DNA of 64,000 bases, taken from the NCBI RefSeq assembly GCF_018873765.1, contig NC_057926.1, positions 31,480,946 through 31,544,945 of the forward strand, in the 5' to 3' direction. The notes under the pieces are model-generated. The model was given only the letters and a program-made list of their open reading frames with translations. It made no database searches and had not been told where the DNA came from. Position numbers and translations under genes: made by a program. This DNA comes from Telopea speciosissima. Lineage: Eukaryota; Streptophyta; Magnoliopsida; Proteales; Proteaceae. How positions within the stretch are numbered: the first letter of the stretch is position 1; each line of letters starts with the position of its first letter. Positions 20,772 through 33,660 of this stretch are shown piece by piece.

Positions 20772-23700
20772 TGTCATGCCCCTATCCCGATGTAAGATAT
20801 TTTACCACATAGGATAATGACTAGGACAACACGCGTCATCCCAACATCTGTCAGGATCGCAGATACAGTGTCCTAAGCCACAGTCCACCCTGTCATCACA
20901 TATTGATAACAGAAAGGAACATACCAAAATAGAATAAATCGTTCCAATAATAGAATTAGCCGAAGCGAAATCAAAGTTAAATTATGTGAAATTATAGAGC
21001 ATCGGTTCTCTAATGATAACGCATATTACACTTTCCATGTTAGTAACCATTTAATCTCTAAAATAAATAAACATTCAGTTTATACATGATTATGGAATGA
21101 ATACATAAATTAAATAATAAATAATTGCCACAAGGACACCAATTCTTAGGTGTACATCTACATCCAAGTCACAGCCACTGGCTCCACTTGATTCACACCC
21201 ATTGGTGCTCGTAAAAGTAGTACCTCCTGTATATCAACTAAAAAGGGGTTGCGTAATGGGGTTAGCTACATCAGTTAGTGAGGGAGTAAAGGGGAATGCA
21301 CACGTATACACATAAACAATTTCAATATTAGAATGATGCATGCTAATGTTAGATTCATTTTTCACCTAGCACACAAATTCTATCGGTCAAGTATATGCAA
21401 CTGTGATAACTCAGGAGAAACTAAGAGTCACTTGACTTATCGTCCCAGTGAAACCTCAATTATCACATGGGAACCTACGACAGTAGAAACCATCTGGTCA
21501 TCCAGTGGCAAACTCTGATAGTCATCACTATCCCTATCCTGGTCTCTCCCACCTCCACAGACCATAAGTGCTCAAATTATCCAATAGATAAACCCCTACT
21601 GGCAAGGGTCATAGCATAAGAGAACAAACATCCAAGCCACAGATATACTACATGCAAGTCCTATCATCCTGAGAGGTATTCCGAGTGCATCAACGTCCCA
21701 TTCCATCTACTACCCGAGTAATAGCATGGCACGACGCATATAGATCAGGATGACATATAACAGATTTTATAATTAAATAAATTATGGTTCCGGTACCGGC
21801 ACACTCGTCACCATAGCCCGATACAATGGTGAGAATATTATCACATTCATAAGAGTTTTTTTTTTTTGCTAAAGATCAGCAATTGAATGTATTAAATGAG
21901 TATAAAGAACAATTACAGAAAGAGAGATACACCTAATTCATTGGACTTCTATCCCCACCTCCAGCATGACCTTCAATAGGGAAGAACCACCACATTATAT
22001 TACAAAACCAACCCCCATCTCACCTAGGAAATCTGTATCTAGGCCTTGAGGTTGGGTCCCATTCCAACTCACTTCCAATGTAATTTGGAGCTGTCTCCCA
22101 GCTCTCTGACATTCTTGTAACAGCCGCCTTATTTGCTAACATATCTGCTACCACATTAACTTCTCTGAAGCAATGACTGATCCTCTAACCAATACTCTCT
22201 AGATATCCACTGTAGAACCGCCATCTTTGTTGGAAACACCAAGGAAGCAAGTTATTTGCAACACACCCAACCAAAGCAGCTGAATCACTCTCAATCCACA
22301 ACTTATCCACCTGCAGTATCATGGCATGGTGCAGGCCATTGAGGAGACCCTTCAGTTCTGCCCTGAAATTTGTTCCTGCCCCCACATAAGCACCAAAGCA
22401 GCACTTAGCCCTCCCATCATGGTCTTTGAAGATACCCCCTGCCCCTGACTGACCCGGGTTCCCTATAGATCACCCATCTATATTCAGCTTGAGCCATCCC
22501 TGATTCAGGGCCTTCTAAACTGCTTCCATAATCTGCCTCCTAGGCTGCCTTTACCGTGAGACTTAGCTTCCTTGCAAGCACCAACTCAGACACCGAGGAA
22601 ACATGCACTGGCTCCAGGGTTGACACATCAATTAGGTCCTTACAAATGCCTTTTACCAACACTGCTTTACTGCGATGCGCATTCTCAAACCTTCGCCTAT
22701 TCCGTTCCATCCAAATATAATACGGCACGACATTCATAAGAGTTCACATTTGAGTAACAATGCAATGTGCACAATGCTTATATTTATAATAGCATGCTTA
22801 AGATTGCATATTATATATATATTCAAACCCAACAAAGTCACCCAGAACCCACTCATTGAACTCGGGTGTCACCCGACGTGGTTGACAAGAATCTCACCGG
22901 TGCACCAGCTATCCTCAAGTTGGGTAGCCTAAAAATACAAAAGCAATCATTAAAGCATGTATAAAAGGGTCTCATGCTAGGCCCTCAAGGTTAAAATCAA
23001 GTTTCAACCAAGACAGCACAAGCGGACTCACGGATGGCTGCAATAGAGGTGAGTCCGTCTCTAACTCCATTCAGGCCAAAAGATAAAAATAGAGGGAGCG
23101 GATCCATGGACGGAACTTTTTACTTGGATCTGGTCGTACATCCACTTGACTTCTGAGATACTCCCAAGAGCGAGCGGGCCCACGGGCAGATGTGTTTCCT
23201 TAGTCTGCCCCTGCATTCAATCGATCCCTGAGACATGCCCGAGAGTGAACTAACCCACGAGAGGATGCAACAGAGTGAATCCATTCCTTCATCCATCCAG
23301 GTCATTTCATAAGGATTATACTGGGTAGACTGATGGACGGTACCATGATTGGTGGATCCGATCGTGCGTCCAGCAACAGTCTCTTCTGAGATTTCAAAGG
23401 GCTTCTTCTCCAGCTGGAAGCTTTGAGTACCCTAGCACTTCAGGCTCATGGAGGGGGGTGTCTAAGCCTCCCTAGAGTCACTAGAACCTAGGTTCACCTC
23501 ATGGATCCAAGATCCTATAAGGGTTTGGTCTCAATTAAGTCCAAGGGTTGGGTTTTACAGCTTAGGACCAAGGGTTTAGCAGCATTGGCTGTAAGGCAGC
23601 TTATGCGAGCTTAAACCATGCCTAGGTCAGCTCTATTTGAGCTCCAACTAGGGACTGAACTCCACCTTGAGTCACAAATTGAACCCTAGGTCAGCCTAAG

Positions 23701-24700
23701 CTCAAGATTCAAAACCCTAAGCTAGTAAACAAAGAAATGGAGAGGGAGAAATGGAAGATTCATTCACCTTCAATGGAGAAGCAAAACCCAAGGTTAGGTG
23801 AGCCCCCTTGCTCTCCTTCCTTCCAACCATCCCCTCCATCTCTTCTCCTTCAACTTCTTCTTCTCCCTTCGTCCGGCCAGTAAGAGGAGGAGATGTGGGA
23901 CAGCCAGCCATCTTGGCATAGCTCCCATCTTCTTCCCTTCCCCCCTCATTCCTCTCCTACTTCTACTTCTTATTCTTCCTTCCTCCTCCTCCTTCTTCTT
24001 TTGTCTCTTCTCCTCCATGGTTTGCTTGGGAGGGGGAGAGATAAGGGAATAAGGATTCTCTTATCTTTTAAGGGTTAGAAGGGGTCTTAGGTAGTGTTTG
24101 ATTAGGTATCCCCCAAATATAAATTAGTCTTTTGGGTTTAATTAGGTCTTAGGGCTTGTTTGGTCCAAGTCATAGACCATTCATTAGGTCCATTTAGTTA
24201 GTTAGGGCATATTTGGGATGCACCCTAAGTCCACAGGACTTAATTGTCCTCTAACGCTTGTTTGGATTAGGTTAGAGTATATAAAACCCATTAATTCCTT
24301 TAAGTTAAGCCCTTGTGGCCCACTTCATGGCCCACTTAACCAATCAATGGTAAGGGTAGGGGTTCGTATGGTCCAAAAGTCCAATTAGGGTGTCTGGGAC
24401 ACGGGGGTGTGGATTCCACAGGAAAAATGACCAAAAGGATAGATAACAGCATGGGTGGATCCTCAAGTGGATTCAGTTCGAGTGAGTCCGTTCGTGACTC
24501 CGGTGCTGTTGTCAAAGCCCAAACTTCAAGGAAAATTGCGGGGGGCTTTGACCCACACTTCCAAGACTTTGAGGTGGTACTTATAATAATATTTTAAGTC
24601 TGTGGTCACAGGTGTTGGGCAGTGCCACCGTGGCATTGCCTGTTGGCAAAGGTCTAAATTACCCCAGGCATACAGGTATATTTCGGGTGCGGGTGTAACA
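20772..24700 (-). repeat. LARD 5' LTR (right copy), interrupted by a LINE fragment
   Basis: Direct counterpart of the left LTR: TGTCATGCCCCTATCC at the start, GGGTGCGGGTGTAACA at the end. Removing the 887 bp added by the LINE insertion leaves about 3,042 bp, within a few bases of the left LTR. Confidence 0.85.
21858..22729 (-). mobile_element. 5'-truncated L1 LINE fragment in the LARD LTR
   Basis: Flanked by the 15-bp duplication ACATTCATAAGAGTT (21843-21857 and 22730-22744). It starts with a T-run (poly(A) tail of a minus-strand insertion) followed by GCTAAAGATC. It encodes only the 3' end of ORF2: VPYYIWMERNRRRFENAH and the RNase H-like piece FRAELKGLLNGL...LWIESDSAALVGCV. These match the LINE at 53.1-59.2 kb (YHIWMERNKRRFENVH; FRAEIEGLLNGV), so the same family is involved. 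5' truncation is normal for target-primed reverse transcription. Confidence 0.9.
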
Positions 24701-25664
24701 GTATATGTCCTGAAAGTCCAATTCCAAACAAGAATAATCTTTGAAGGTTTGGAAGCTTCCCTATAATAGACGGAATATTACCTTGGAAAAAGTTCGTGCT
24801 CATGCCCAAAGAGTTTAAGTTGACGAGATTCTCAATCTCAGCAGGAATGGTTGCAGATATTTGATTCCATCCTAAAAATACATTGAGAGTGTGTTGATAG
24901 ATTGGCTTTGATGTTGGGAATGGGACCCTTAAAATCATTTTGTGTTATGTCCAATGCCTCTAGTTGTGTACAATTGAAAATAGAATTTAAAAACTCTAGA
25001 TCACCAACTTCCCCTATTCCAAATTGATTTGAATCAATATTAAACCATTAAAGGTTTTGAAGATTTCCTAAGTTGGTAGGGACGGGTCCAAAAAAATTGT
25101 TTTTCCTGAGATCAAACCTTTCAAGTGTAGAAATATTGGAGATGGAACTCGGAATGCTCCCTAAGAAAAGGTTGTTTCCAATTGCTATGATTTTGAGATT
25201 TGAAAGAGTGAGACCTATGTCTCGTGGAAGACTCCCATGTAGTTGGTTTAGTGTGAGAGAAATGAATTCAAGAGATGAGAGAATATATAGTGAGACGGGG
25301 ACCATACCGGATAGGTTGTTTGTATTAAGTGATAAACCGTATAAGTTTGTTAGCTGACCGAAGGATTCTGGAATGCTCCCCTGCAGTTCATTTCCATCCA
25401 AAGGGATCACTAGGATGGAAGAAATGTTCCCAAAAGAAGTTGGTATTTCTCCTATTAACCCATTATCATTAATAGAAATGAACTCCAGCTTTAACAAAGA
25501 AGTAAATAGTTCATCCAGAATCTTCCCAACAAGATTGTTATGGGAGAAGTGAATTTTTCTTAGACGAGTGTAGTTGGCCAAGTTGGTAGGAAGTTCTCTT
25601 TTGAAACGAATGTATCATAGTCGAATCAGATCACCAATCTCTCGGGGGATTTTGCCATGGAAGC
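24701..25664 (-). pseudogene. LRR pseudogene segment 2: central repeats
   Basis: Resumes with FHGKIPREIGDL and continues through about ten LRRs (GLIGEIPTSFGNISS, GNELQGSIPESFGQL, NNLSGMVPVSLY, NQLHGSLPRDIG, NLFLGSIPSSISNIS, NNFFGPVPTNLG). In-frame stops occur after IGDLIRL and after NLQNL, and a frame change occurs near 24940. The segment ends in IGKLPNLQRLFLF, where the LTR element has inserted at GTATA (24701-24705). Confidence 0.85.
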
Positions 25665-25776
25665 TTTTTTTTTTTTTTTTTGTTGCTAAAAGATCATTGT
25701 ATTAAAGAGAAGAGAAAAAAATAAATACAACCACAAGAAACTACTGCAAACCCAAACACAAGGTAACTTCAAATAA

Positions 25777-28700
25777 TTACCAAAACTGATATCTCGGCCA
25801 CCCCATGGCATCCTGAGCCAAATGTTCCTCAATGTGTCTAGGAAGAACACAGTTTGTCAGTGAAGAACCTGATTTTGTTGCTTGTTTAGCCAAGTAGTCC
25901 GCTATTGGATTTGCCTCCCTGAAACAATGAGTTATTTTCCAACTACAAGAGTCCAAATAAGTTTTGAGAACCATCCATCTCTGCCGAGCAAACCAAGGGA
26001 TGTTCAAGGACTGTATAGACAAAACCACTGAAGCCGAGTCTGATTCAATCCATAGTTCTCTAAACCCCATCTCCCTGGCGCTGGAGAGACCTTCAAAGAG
26101 GGCCTCATGCTCCGCCATGTAACTGCTAGAGATCCCTAGGTACCTGCTAAAAGAAAAGACCACCTGCGCTTGGTGATTCCGGAAAACACCTCCCGCACTC
26201 GCCCTACCAGGGTTCCCCATAGAGCTACCATCAATATTTACTTTGATCCAAGTAGGCAATGGTTTACACCAAAAAACCTCATAAATACCATTAGAAGCTG
26301 CGGTAGAGACATCCAGCCCTAAAGCTCTGACGCAACTTTGGTCTTGCACTGTCTTGACCCCCTTAATCACCATCTTACACTCCTTTAATTCGCCCTTAAT
26401 GTACTCAAGAATCTGCCTCTGGCTACGAAAACAGTTCTCAAAGCACCTTCTGTTCCTCTCCTCCCAAAGAAAAGCGCATATCACAACCGCACCTACAGCC
26501 CAAGGATCCTTCACATTAGTACACCATCTCTTTCTTTTCCACCAGTCCCAAAAATCAGCAATTGAATCTGGCTGGTTCCAAATAATGCCAAACCAGGAAC
26601 AAAATTCACCCCACACAACATTACTGAACTCACACTTGAAGATCAAGTGCAGGGCTGAATCGCACTGCTTCTTGCACAGCCAGCATCTGGAAGCTAAACT
26701 AACAACCCGTCTCTGATATTCTTCCTCAGTAGGGAGCTTCTCATGCGCTAGTCTCCACCCAAAAGTTGAGAGGCGAGGCTGCAGATTGTTATGCCAAACA
26801 AGTTTATTCTAAGGAGCTACCGAACCCTTCGCTCTCAACTCTTCCCACACCGATGCAGTCGAGAAAGCATCCAACTACAAAAGGCCCCAACAAACCGAAT
26901 CCTCCACATCTTAACTAGGGATTTCAATGCTCACAATCTCTTTGAACAGTTCGGTCAAGGCAGCTGATCTGATCGTAGGAAGCTTCCATCTACCCACCTC
27001 AATAAAATCACCAACTCTGGTCCCCTCATTCTTGAAGAACTCCTCGCCGACCCTGATCACTTCTTTAAGAGCTTTCTGCCCTAACCATATATCTGACCAA
27101 AATATTAATCTTTTTGCCATTCCCCAAGATCCAGCGTTCATTAGCTATCACAAAGCTCCACATCCTTCTAACACCTGGCCATATAGAACAAGCCCTGTAT
27201 CCAGGCCGAATATTACCCCACTTATTAACAAATCGGTGGCGTAAAAAAGTGCTGGAGATAGAAGCATAATTTCTGATTTTCCAGGTTAGCTTACTAAGCA
27301 TGGCCATATTAACATCCCTGAGGTGCCTTATCCCAAGACCCCCTTCATCCTTAGGTCTGCAAATTTTATCCCAGCCTACAGTAATGGTCTTAGAAGTCTC
27401 CGCATCGCCAGTCCAGATAAAATTTCTCATCCATCTCTCCAAGGTTACAATCATAGACGATGGCCACGAGTACACTGAGAAGCTATGAATAGGCATGCCT
27501 GACACCACTGATCTCACAAGCTCAACTCGCCCCAGTATCGAGAGGAGTTTACCTTTCCACCTAGCCAGCCAGCAGCATGTTTTTCCTTACACGCCCTTTT
27601 GAAATTTCCACCCCAAGGTATCTAGTTGGGAAGTTACAAATCGGCATCTGCAGCACCTCCACGATCGCCTGGCGTCTCTGAGTAGGGATGGAACCCAGGA
27701 AAAGCTTACTCTTTTCAAAATTAATGCGCTGCCCAGAGAACTCTTCATATCTGCAAAGAAATTCCTTAAGGTTCCTTTCATACCTGATAGAAGCATTAGT
27801 GAAAATAAAAATATCATCTGCAAATAGGCAATGTCCCGGCGTTCGCACCCCCTTAGGGCCATGGAGAGATTCAATCCTTTTATTCTCCAACAAGGCAGAT
27901 AACCCCCTACAGAGAACCTCCTCCGCAATAATGAAGATCATGGGAGAAAGAGGATCCCCCTGACGCAATCCTCGTTCAACACCGAAGAAGCCGACTGGTC
28001 CTCCATTCACAAGAACCGAAATTCTTGTGGAGGAAACAGGAATTCGTAGCCAGTTTATCCATCTTTCTGAAAAGCCAAATTTTCGTGGCACCTTAAAAAT
28101 AAATTCCCACGAGATCCTGTCATAGGCCTTTTGGATATCGATCTTCAACCCTAAACCCCCTCCTCTGATAGCCGCAAGCATCAAGTTGGCAAGCTCTGAC
28201 GCTAAAGCAATGTTCTCATGGATAATCTTCCCCTTCTGAAATGCCCCTTGCTCCTCCGAGATCAGCCTAGGGAGAACTGCTTCCAACCTACGCGCCAAAA
28301 TTTTGGACAAAATTTTATAGAAAAAATTCCCCATACATAGAGGCCTAAACTTATCCAGAGATGCAGCACCATTAACCTTGGGAATCAAAGTTAAAAAAGT
28401 AGTTATTAATCCCAGCAGGGATATTGCTAGAGGTAAAAAAGAAACTCACAGCTCTACACATATCCAAACCAATCACCTCCCAACAAGCTCTAAAAAAAGC
28501 ACCTGGGTAGCCATCAGGCCCTGGAGCACTGTCCGCATCCAAATCCCACACAGCCGCCCGAATCTCTGAATCGCAAGGAACTGAGTCCAACCGAAAAATA
28601 TCCGCATCCTCCAACACCTTGGGAACACAGTCCAGAAGGTCCGCATGCTCTGTCACATCCACTGCCTTATGGAAATTCTCGAAAAACTCCACCACGTGAT

Positions 28701-29875
28701 GCTTAATCCGATCCTGATCAATCAGCACCTCCCCATCATCCTTCTTCAAGGTTCGAATGGTATTTCTCGCACGCCTTAATTTTGTAGAGAGGTGGAAGAA
28801 CTTACTGCATCTATCACCCAGATTCCTTCTTTTTACCCTGGATTTCTCAGCCCAAAGCTTCTCATACCCCTCCATCGCCCTAGAGTAAGCCATTTTCGCA
28901 TCGCACTCACTAGCAAACAGCTGGTCGGTCATCCCCACTCTATCTATCTCAGCTTGCACCTCTTCCAAGGCATTCTTTGTTGTTCTCATCTGCACCTCAA
29001 AGTTTGGAAAGGTCTCTCTAGCCCACGCCCTCAAAGCAGGCTTTAGCCTTTTAACTTCTGAGCCAGGACATAAGGAGAAGAGCCACTAATCCACTCCTTC
29101 CACGAAGCTTCCACCACGCCCATGAACGACTGATGCTCTAACCAAAATCTCTGAAATCGAAAGGGGGAGTTTACAGGCCTAGTAATGGATTCAGACTCCA
29201 CAACCAAAGGAGCATGATTAGAGACAGCCCTAGTAAGCACCTGCTGCTAACAATCCCCAAAAGCCTCAAGCCACGAATCATTACAGAAGCTTCTATCCAA
29301 GACCGCAGCCACATGACCACTCCTTCTATTATTCGTCCAAGTGAATTTAAGCCCCTGTGAGGGGACTGGCAAGAGCGAACACGCATCCACCATAGCACTA
29401 AACTCCACCGTAGACCCCAAACTAAACGCCCCGGACCTTTTTTTTCATGCGATTCCAAAGTTGCATTAAAGTCCCCAACAACAAGCCAAGGCATTGAATC
29501 CATTGGAGCCAACATACCCAACTCCACCCACAAGTCCCTTCTCAGCGCTCTCAAGCATTTCGCATGAATGAAGCTCACTTGAACTTTCCTATGAGTCCAA
29601 TCAACTGTCACTGTTAATTGCTGTTCTGACTCCATCACCAACTTTGGCTTCGCAAGACCCCGCTTCCACACAACCCAAAGATTAGGAACTTTATTAACAC
29701 GCTTGTTCACCAAAAAATCCATCTCAAAGCCTAGCCTATTAAAAAACAGCAAAGGAAATCTAGACGCATCCACCATTGGTTCAGCAATACAGAAAATATC
29801 TGGATTTTTCCCTCTTATAAAACTTCTCACTGCAGTCTTTGCAGCTGCCCTCTTAATACCTCTAATATTCTAGTA
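25777..29875 (-). pseudogene. LINE ORF2: endonuclease, reverse transcriptase, RNase H (broken)
   Basis: Reading down the minus strand: the AP-like endonuclease (about 29830-29045) has NPDIFCIAEPMV and the catalytic block WLVVGDFNATLESHEKK. A linker (29034-28372) ends AAVWDLDADSAPGPDGYPG. Reverse transcriptase (28388-27561) has KIDIQKAYDRISWEF, RGLRQGDPLSPMIF and the LFADD active site (F replaces the usual Y of YADD). A zf-RVT region (about 26760-26590) and a ribonuclease H domain (26260-25860) with NIDGSSMGNPG, AEHEALFEG, WIESDSA and EANPIADYLA follow. Frameshifts and stops (after GPGRL, near 29050, near 28380, near 27140) separate the parts, so no full polyprotein can be made. Confidence 0.9.
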
Positions 29876-29886
29876 AAACACTCGCA

Positions 29887-30543
29887 TTAAGAACGAGTTT
29901 TTTTACCCACCCGAGCAGACTTTCTAGTAGCCTGGCCCTCTCTCTGCAACCCCTTTGCTTTACTCAGCCGGACTGCATCAGCCTTTTCTAAAGCCAAGAC
30001 AGCATTGTCCACTGCTTCGACTCTTTGGTGGTGAATCACAATCTTCCCAGCTCTAAAAGACGAAGGCACGATGGACATGATGACATTCTCTTGCGACTCA
30101 GGAACAAAATCTAGTTCCCTTGATTCCCTTCCACCCTCCACCTCTGTACACCTCGCTGCATGCTCGCTGCCCTCCACAAAACCAACCCCAGCATCGGTTT
30201 CACTACCATAATCCAACTCCGAACCACCAACTTCTAAAGACCCAGCCTTAAAACTAGGATCCGGGTGCAAAACCACTTCTAACGAACCCCCAGCCACACA
30301 CCGGTTCACACCCTCTTCAGTTGCCACGTGGTTTACAACCAGCACATTATTTGGCACATCCAAAGCACTACTAGAGTGCTGCCGTCCCTTAACAGATTCC
30401 ACATTCCTAGAATCCCCCCCCCCCCCCCCCCCCCCAAAAAAAATTTGGGAATAAAATATCCTCACGCAATTGCTGCCTTCCACTAACGGATTCGACAATC
30501 CTAGAATTCTCCCCCATATTAGGAACTTGAGAGTCCCCACCAA
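29887..30543 (-). pseudogene. LINE ORF1, C-terminal part
   Basis: The open frame ends in a basic tail (KAKGLQREGQATRKSARVGK) just upstream of the endonuclease frame, as expected for the end of ORF1. A run of Gly codons is only the long C homopolymer at about 30417-30435 read on the minus strand. The remainder of ORF1 lies beyond the Mutator-like insertion, at 35413-36190. Confidence 0.7.
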
Positions 30544-30651
30544 CTACGTGATTGTAGTTTCCTAAATTATCACGTTTCTCCTTGGCTGAGCTAGCCTGTC
30601 TACGCTCTTTTCTCCTTCGTCGCCGGCGATCTTGTCACGTTTCCCCTCGCC
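30368..30651. repeat. Left copy of the 284-bp direct repeat flanking the Mutator-like element
   Basis: From CTACTAGAGTGCTGCCGTCC to CCCTCGCC, repeated at 35231-35503 in the same orientation. The two differ by roughly a dozen substitutions and by the length of a C homopolymer. The sequence is LINE ORF1 DNA, and LINE homology continues outward on both sides. Confidence 0.9.
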
Positions 30652-31263
30652 ATTTCTCCATCTATTATTTCTTGTTATTTTTCCTCTGAAAATGTGACAC
30701 ATGGCACAAGTAAATCTAACGGTTATAATTCATTCTCTTAATTTTAACTAAAATTTAACCCTGATTACATCAACTTAGAGCCTAACCTAGGTCAGTGTAA
30801 CAAAACCAACCCCTAAACCCATGGTTAAGCCAAATTCAAACTCAATCTAATACTCGTGGTCCTCCTTCTATAACTCATTCACGCGAATCTCTCAACCCTA
30901 ACAAACCTTGCCCCCAGCTTACTGGAGAGGTTCGCTGGAGACGTCGAGGGTAAGCGGAGGCGACATCTTATCTTGCCTTGCCTTGCCTTTGCAACTTCAG
31001 GCGACGAATCTCACGCAGCCTCTGCAACTTCAGCCTCTGACAATCACTCTGTTCGTCGTTGAGATCTCTTCCTCCCTTGTCTCCTCCATGAAACTGAAAC
31101 TGAGTTCGAGATCTGTACTTCGATTTCTCTCTTCAACGTTGAGGTTTGAAAATCCAATTCTTACCCTCCCCCAAATCTTAAACCCCATCGAATTTACTCT
31201 CTCCCTCTTCACTGTCTCGTGCCTCCCTCTCTCACTCATCCCTCTCAAGACTCCTCAGTGGCG

Positions 31264-31533
31264 ATGGCGACGTCCTCTCTCACCCTGACCTCAATCTCGA
31301 TATACTTTGTCACCCGATGTGAGAGCCTCTGCTTTTGCTTTTCCAAATCTCTGCTCCTCCGATTTATTTTTCTTTGTAAAATAAAAACACTGATGAACTT
31401 CTCTTTGGGTTTCTGTAGGGTATTGGAGAGTCTAAACATGGTAAACACTTACTGTTCCCTTCTGAGACTCAGAGGATTTGACTCGGTTGCCTCTCCTATA
31501 CATCTTACCAGCAAGTTAGACACCGCTCTGCAG
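31264..31533 (+). other. Exon-like leader inside the Mutator-like element, unidentified
   Basis: Downstream of a C/T-rich leader-like stretch, an ATG at 31264 opens MATSSLTLTSIS. A TTTCTGTAG|GG acceptor-like site (31418/31419) and a CTCTGCAG|GTAAGT donor-like site (31533/31534) frame a 115-bp segment. These look like the 5' exons of a captured gene, but I do not recognise the protein, and the open frames are short. A further open stretch at 31626-31859 is also unrecognised. Confidence 0.3.
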
Positions 31534-32580
31534 GTAAGTTTCTTTCTCGATTTTGTATTTCAATCTCCTTTCTCTTTCTTCTTTGTCTCCCATGAAACTG
31601 TACAGAGTTTTAAGGTTACTTACGGTTGAGGTTACCAAGAGCTAGAGTGAAACGAGCATTGAATAAGAGGATATATCCAATCAATGCTCCAATGCTAATC
31701 CAAAACAGTGATGAACTGGTAAAGTTTCCCTGTGACTTCAATACTTTAGTTCCCATGGGTTCAGTTGAATATAGCAAACTCCGTGACATGCCCAAAGTGA
31801 TGAATTGGCAAAGATTTCCTGTGAAATTTAAAATTTTGAAGAGTTGGGAGTTCAGATAGAAAATTGGAAATCGATGGAAAAAACTGAATGAAAACAGAAA
31901 CTGATTCCAGTAAATTATTCAAGAAAATTCTAGGCAAGTTTCAGCAGAGATTAATCAAGGATTATTCAACAAATGTAATTCTTTTTTTAATGGATTAAAG
32001 CTGTTAGTTACAGTTTTCATTTCCCCTGGTATTGCTTCTTGGTTGATGTGTTTGGTCACTTCTGGCACTATGTTTTTGTTCCCAGGAAATGAGTCTTTAG
32101 CTCAAAAAGGAAGAGCACCTGGGTTTGTTCCCAGGAAATGATGGTTCGAACCCATTAGGACTCGAACAGTCTTTTCCATTTGGAATTTAAAAATTTTGTA
32201 GTTTCTTGTTTTGCATGATCAGCCTTTTCCAATTGGAATTTAAGATCTGGACAGCATAGGGACAGTAGTAAATTGTTTTGTTGATCTCATATTTTGCATT
32301 CTGTGTCCTCAATCTTTCTGTTTTGTGGTGTAAGAGGTCTTTAATGTGTTTGTACAGTTATGCTAATTCAACAAGGCACTTTTAAAACAGAATTTGGTTT
32401 CTCCAAGCATTTTGATTCATTTTTCTTCTCCAAATTCCAGAAACTGGTTTAATTTTGTACTTCTCTTTTTCTTGCACAACACCAGAAAAAATATCATTTA
32501 GATGCCAATGACATGAATCTTGCACAGCACCAGAATTTTTCAAAATTGTCTCTCTCAACTCTATAGGCATTATGCTATTG

Positions 32581-33660
32581 GAAATGGAAAATACCCACTT
32601 GAACGAGTTTCTTCTTTTTCTTTGATTGATTGCGTTGAATTAATGCTTTCAGTACATTTCCATACTTAAAAATGTTGATCCAACTGCCTTTTATGAAAAG
32701 CCATTTAATGTCACCTACTCAAACTGGATTAACAGTCTTCCAAGCTCTGTACCAGCCTTTGCTATATATTGATTTGGACTGTCAAAACTCATGACAATGG
32801 ACCACCTCCCTTTCCATGGTTCTGTTTCCCTTAACTTGTGAATCAGTTCCCATAAACAGTTATTTTACTCATATGCCTGATCCTTGTAGTCCATTTTATC
32901 TGTCTGTCTTGCTTAGAACTCACTTCAGCAATTACATTGGCCCTTAGATGTAACTATCCTTATTGTTGTGAATCAGTTCCCATATACAGTTCTTTTTTTA
33001 CTCTCTGATCTAGTATTAGTTGGAGATGAAATCAGGACCATTTGTTGCAAGAACTTCTGCCCATAGCTGGCAATACTTCTATGTTCTCTGCAGCTCCAAA
33101 CTCTGTAAGCTATTCTGCCAGCAGACCTGAATACTTCTGCCCATAGCTGGCAATACTTCTTTGTTGCCAAGCTACTTAGGATCTTCTTCTATGCTATCAC
33201 AAAGATATAGAAACTTAATAAAATAAAAGGGACTCTTAGTTACTATTACTATAACTAAGAGTCTACTACAAAAATTAGAAACTGAATCACAATAGAAATA
33301 AAATAGTAACTAGGATAGCTTGCACAATCGTGATAATGTATGAATTCTGTAAATCAGATTCTTTCATTTAAATTAACCAAAAAAAGAAAATTTAAAGGGA
33401 AAGAAGTACACGCCACCGATCCAAGATTCCAACACAGCTCTGTGGACTAACCAGACACCCTACAAGGAAATGTGTGCTTGAGCTTCGGAATTCAGAACTC
33501 CGAAGGGTATGGGATATCTCCAAGACTCCAACACAGCTCGATTGCAAATCAGCCATGTTCTTCCCACAAGAAGGGCATGGGATATCTCCAAGACTCCACG
33601 GTAAGGGGTTCTCAAGCTTCAAAGAAATCAGTCTGTTTTGCCTTTAATTTTGATTAAAAA
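32581..33660. other. Mutator-like element interior with short dispersed repeats
   Basis: No gene recognised. The phrase GTGAATCAGTTCCCATA recurs near 32840 and 32970, CTTCTGCCCATAGCTGGCAA near 33055 and 33135, and GGGATATCTCCAAGACTCCA near 33510 and 33580. These are local duplications inside captured or filler DNA. Confidence 0.5.

Larger units (their letters stand above)
11452..24700 (-). mobile_element. LARD-like LTR retrotransposon (13.2 kb), no gag-pol
   Basis: Two direct LTRs (11452-15838 and 20772-24700) begin TGTCAYGCCCCTATCC and end GTGTAACA, with a 5-bp target duplication GTATA at 11447-11451 and 24701-24705. Orientation is minus. A primer-binding site (TGGTATCAGAGC when read on the minus strand) borders the right LTR, and a polypurine tract borders the left one. 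The 4.9-kb interior has no gag, protease, integrase or reverse transcriptase, so movement would depend on enzymes from another element. After removing nested insertions both LTRs are about 3.04 kb. The interior carries an ORF on the opposite (plus) strand. LTRs differ at roughly one base in ten over the first 190 bp by eye, so the insertion is old. Confidence 0.85.

Noticed and set aside
24654..25581. Treating the LRR pieces at 10.8, 24.7-25.6 and 36.4 kb as three separate genes
   Set aside because: Target duplications join them exactly, and the repeats continue in register across each insertion.
30417..30435. Poly-glycine stretch in the LINE ORF1 frame
   Set aside because: It is a C homopolymer whose length differs between the two direct-repeat copies, and it has no protein meaning.
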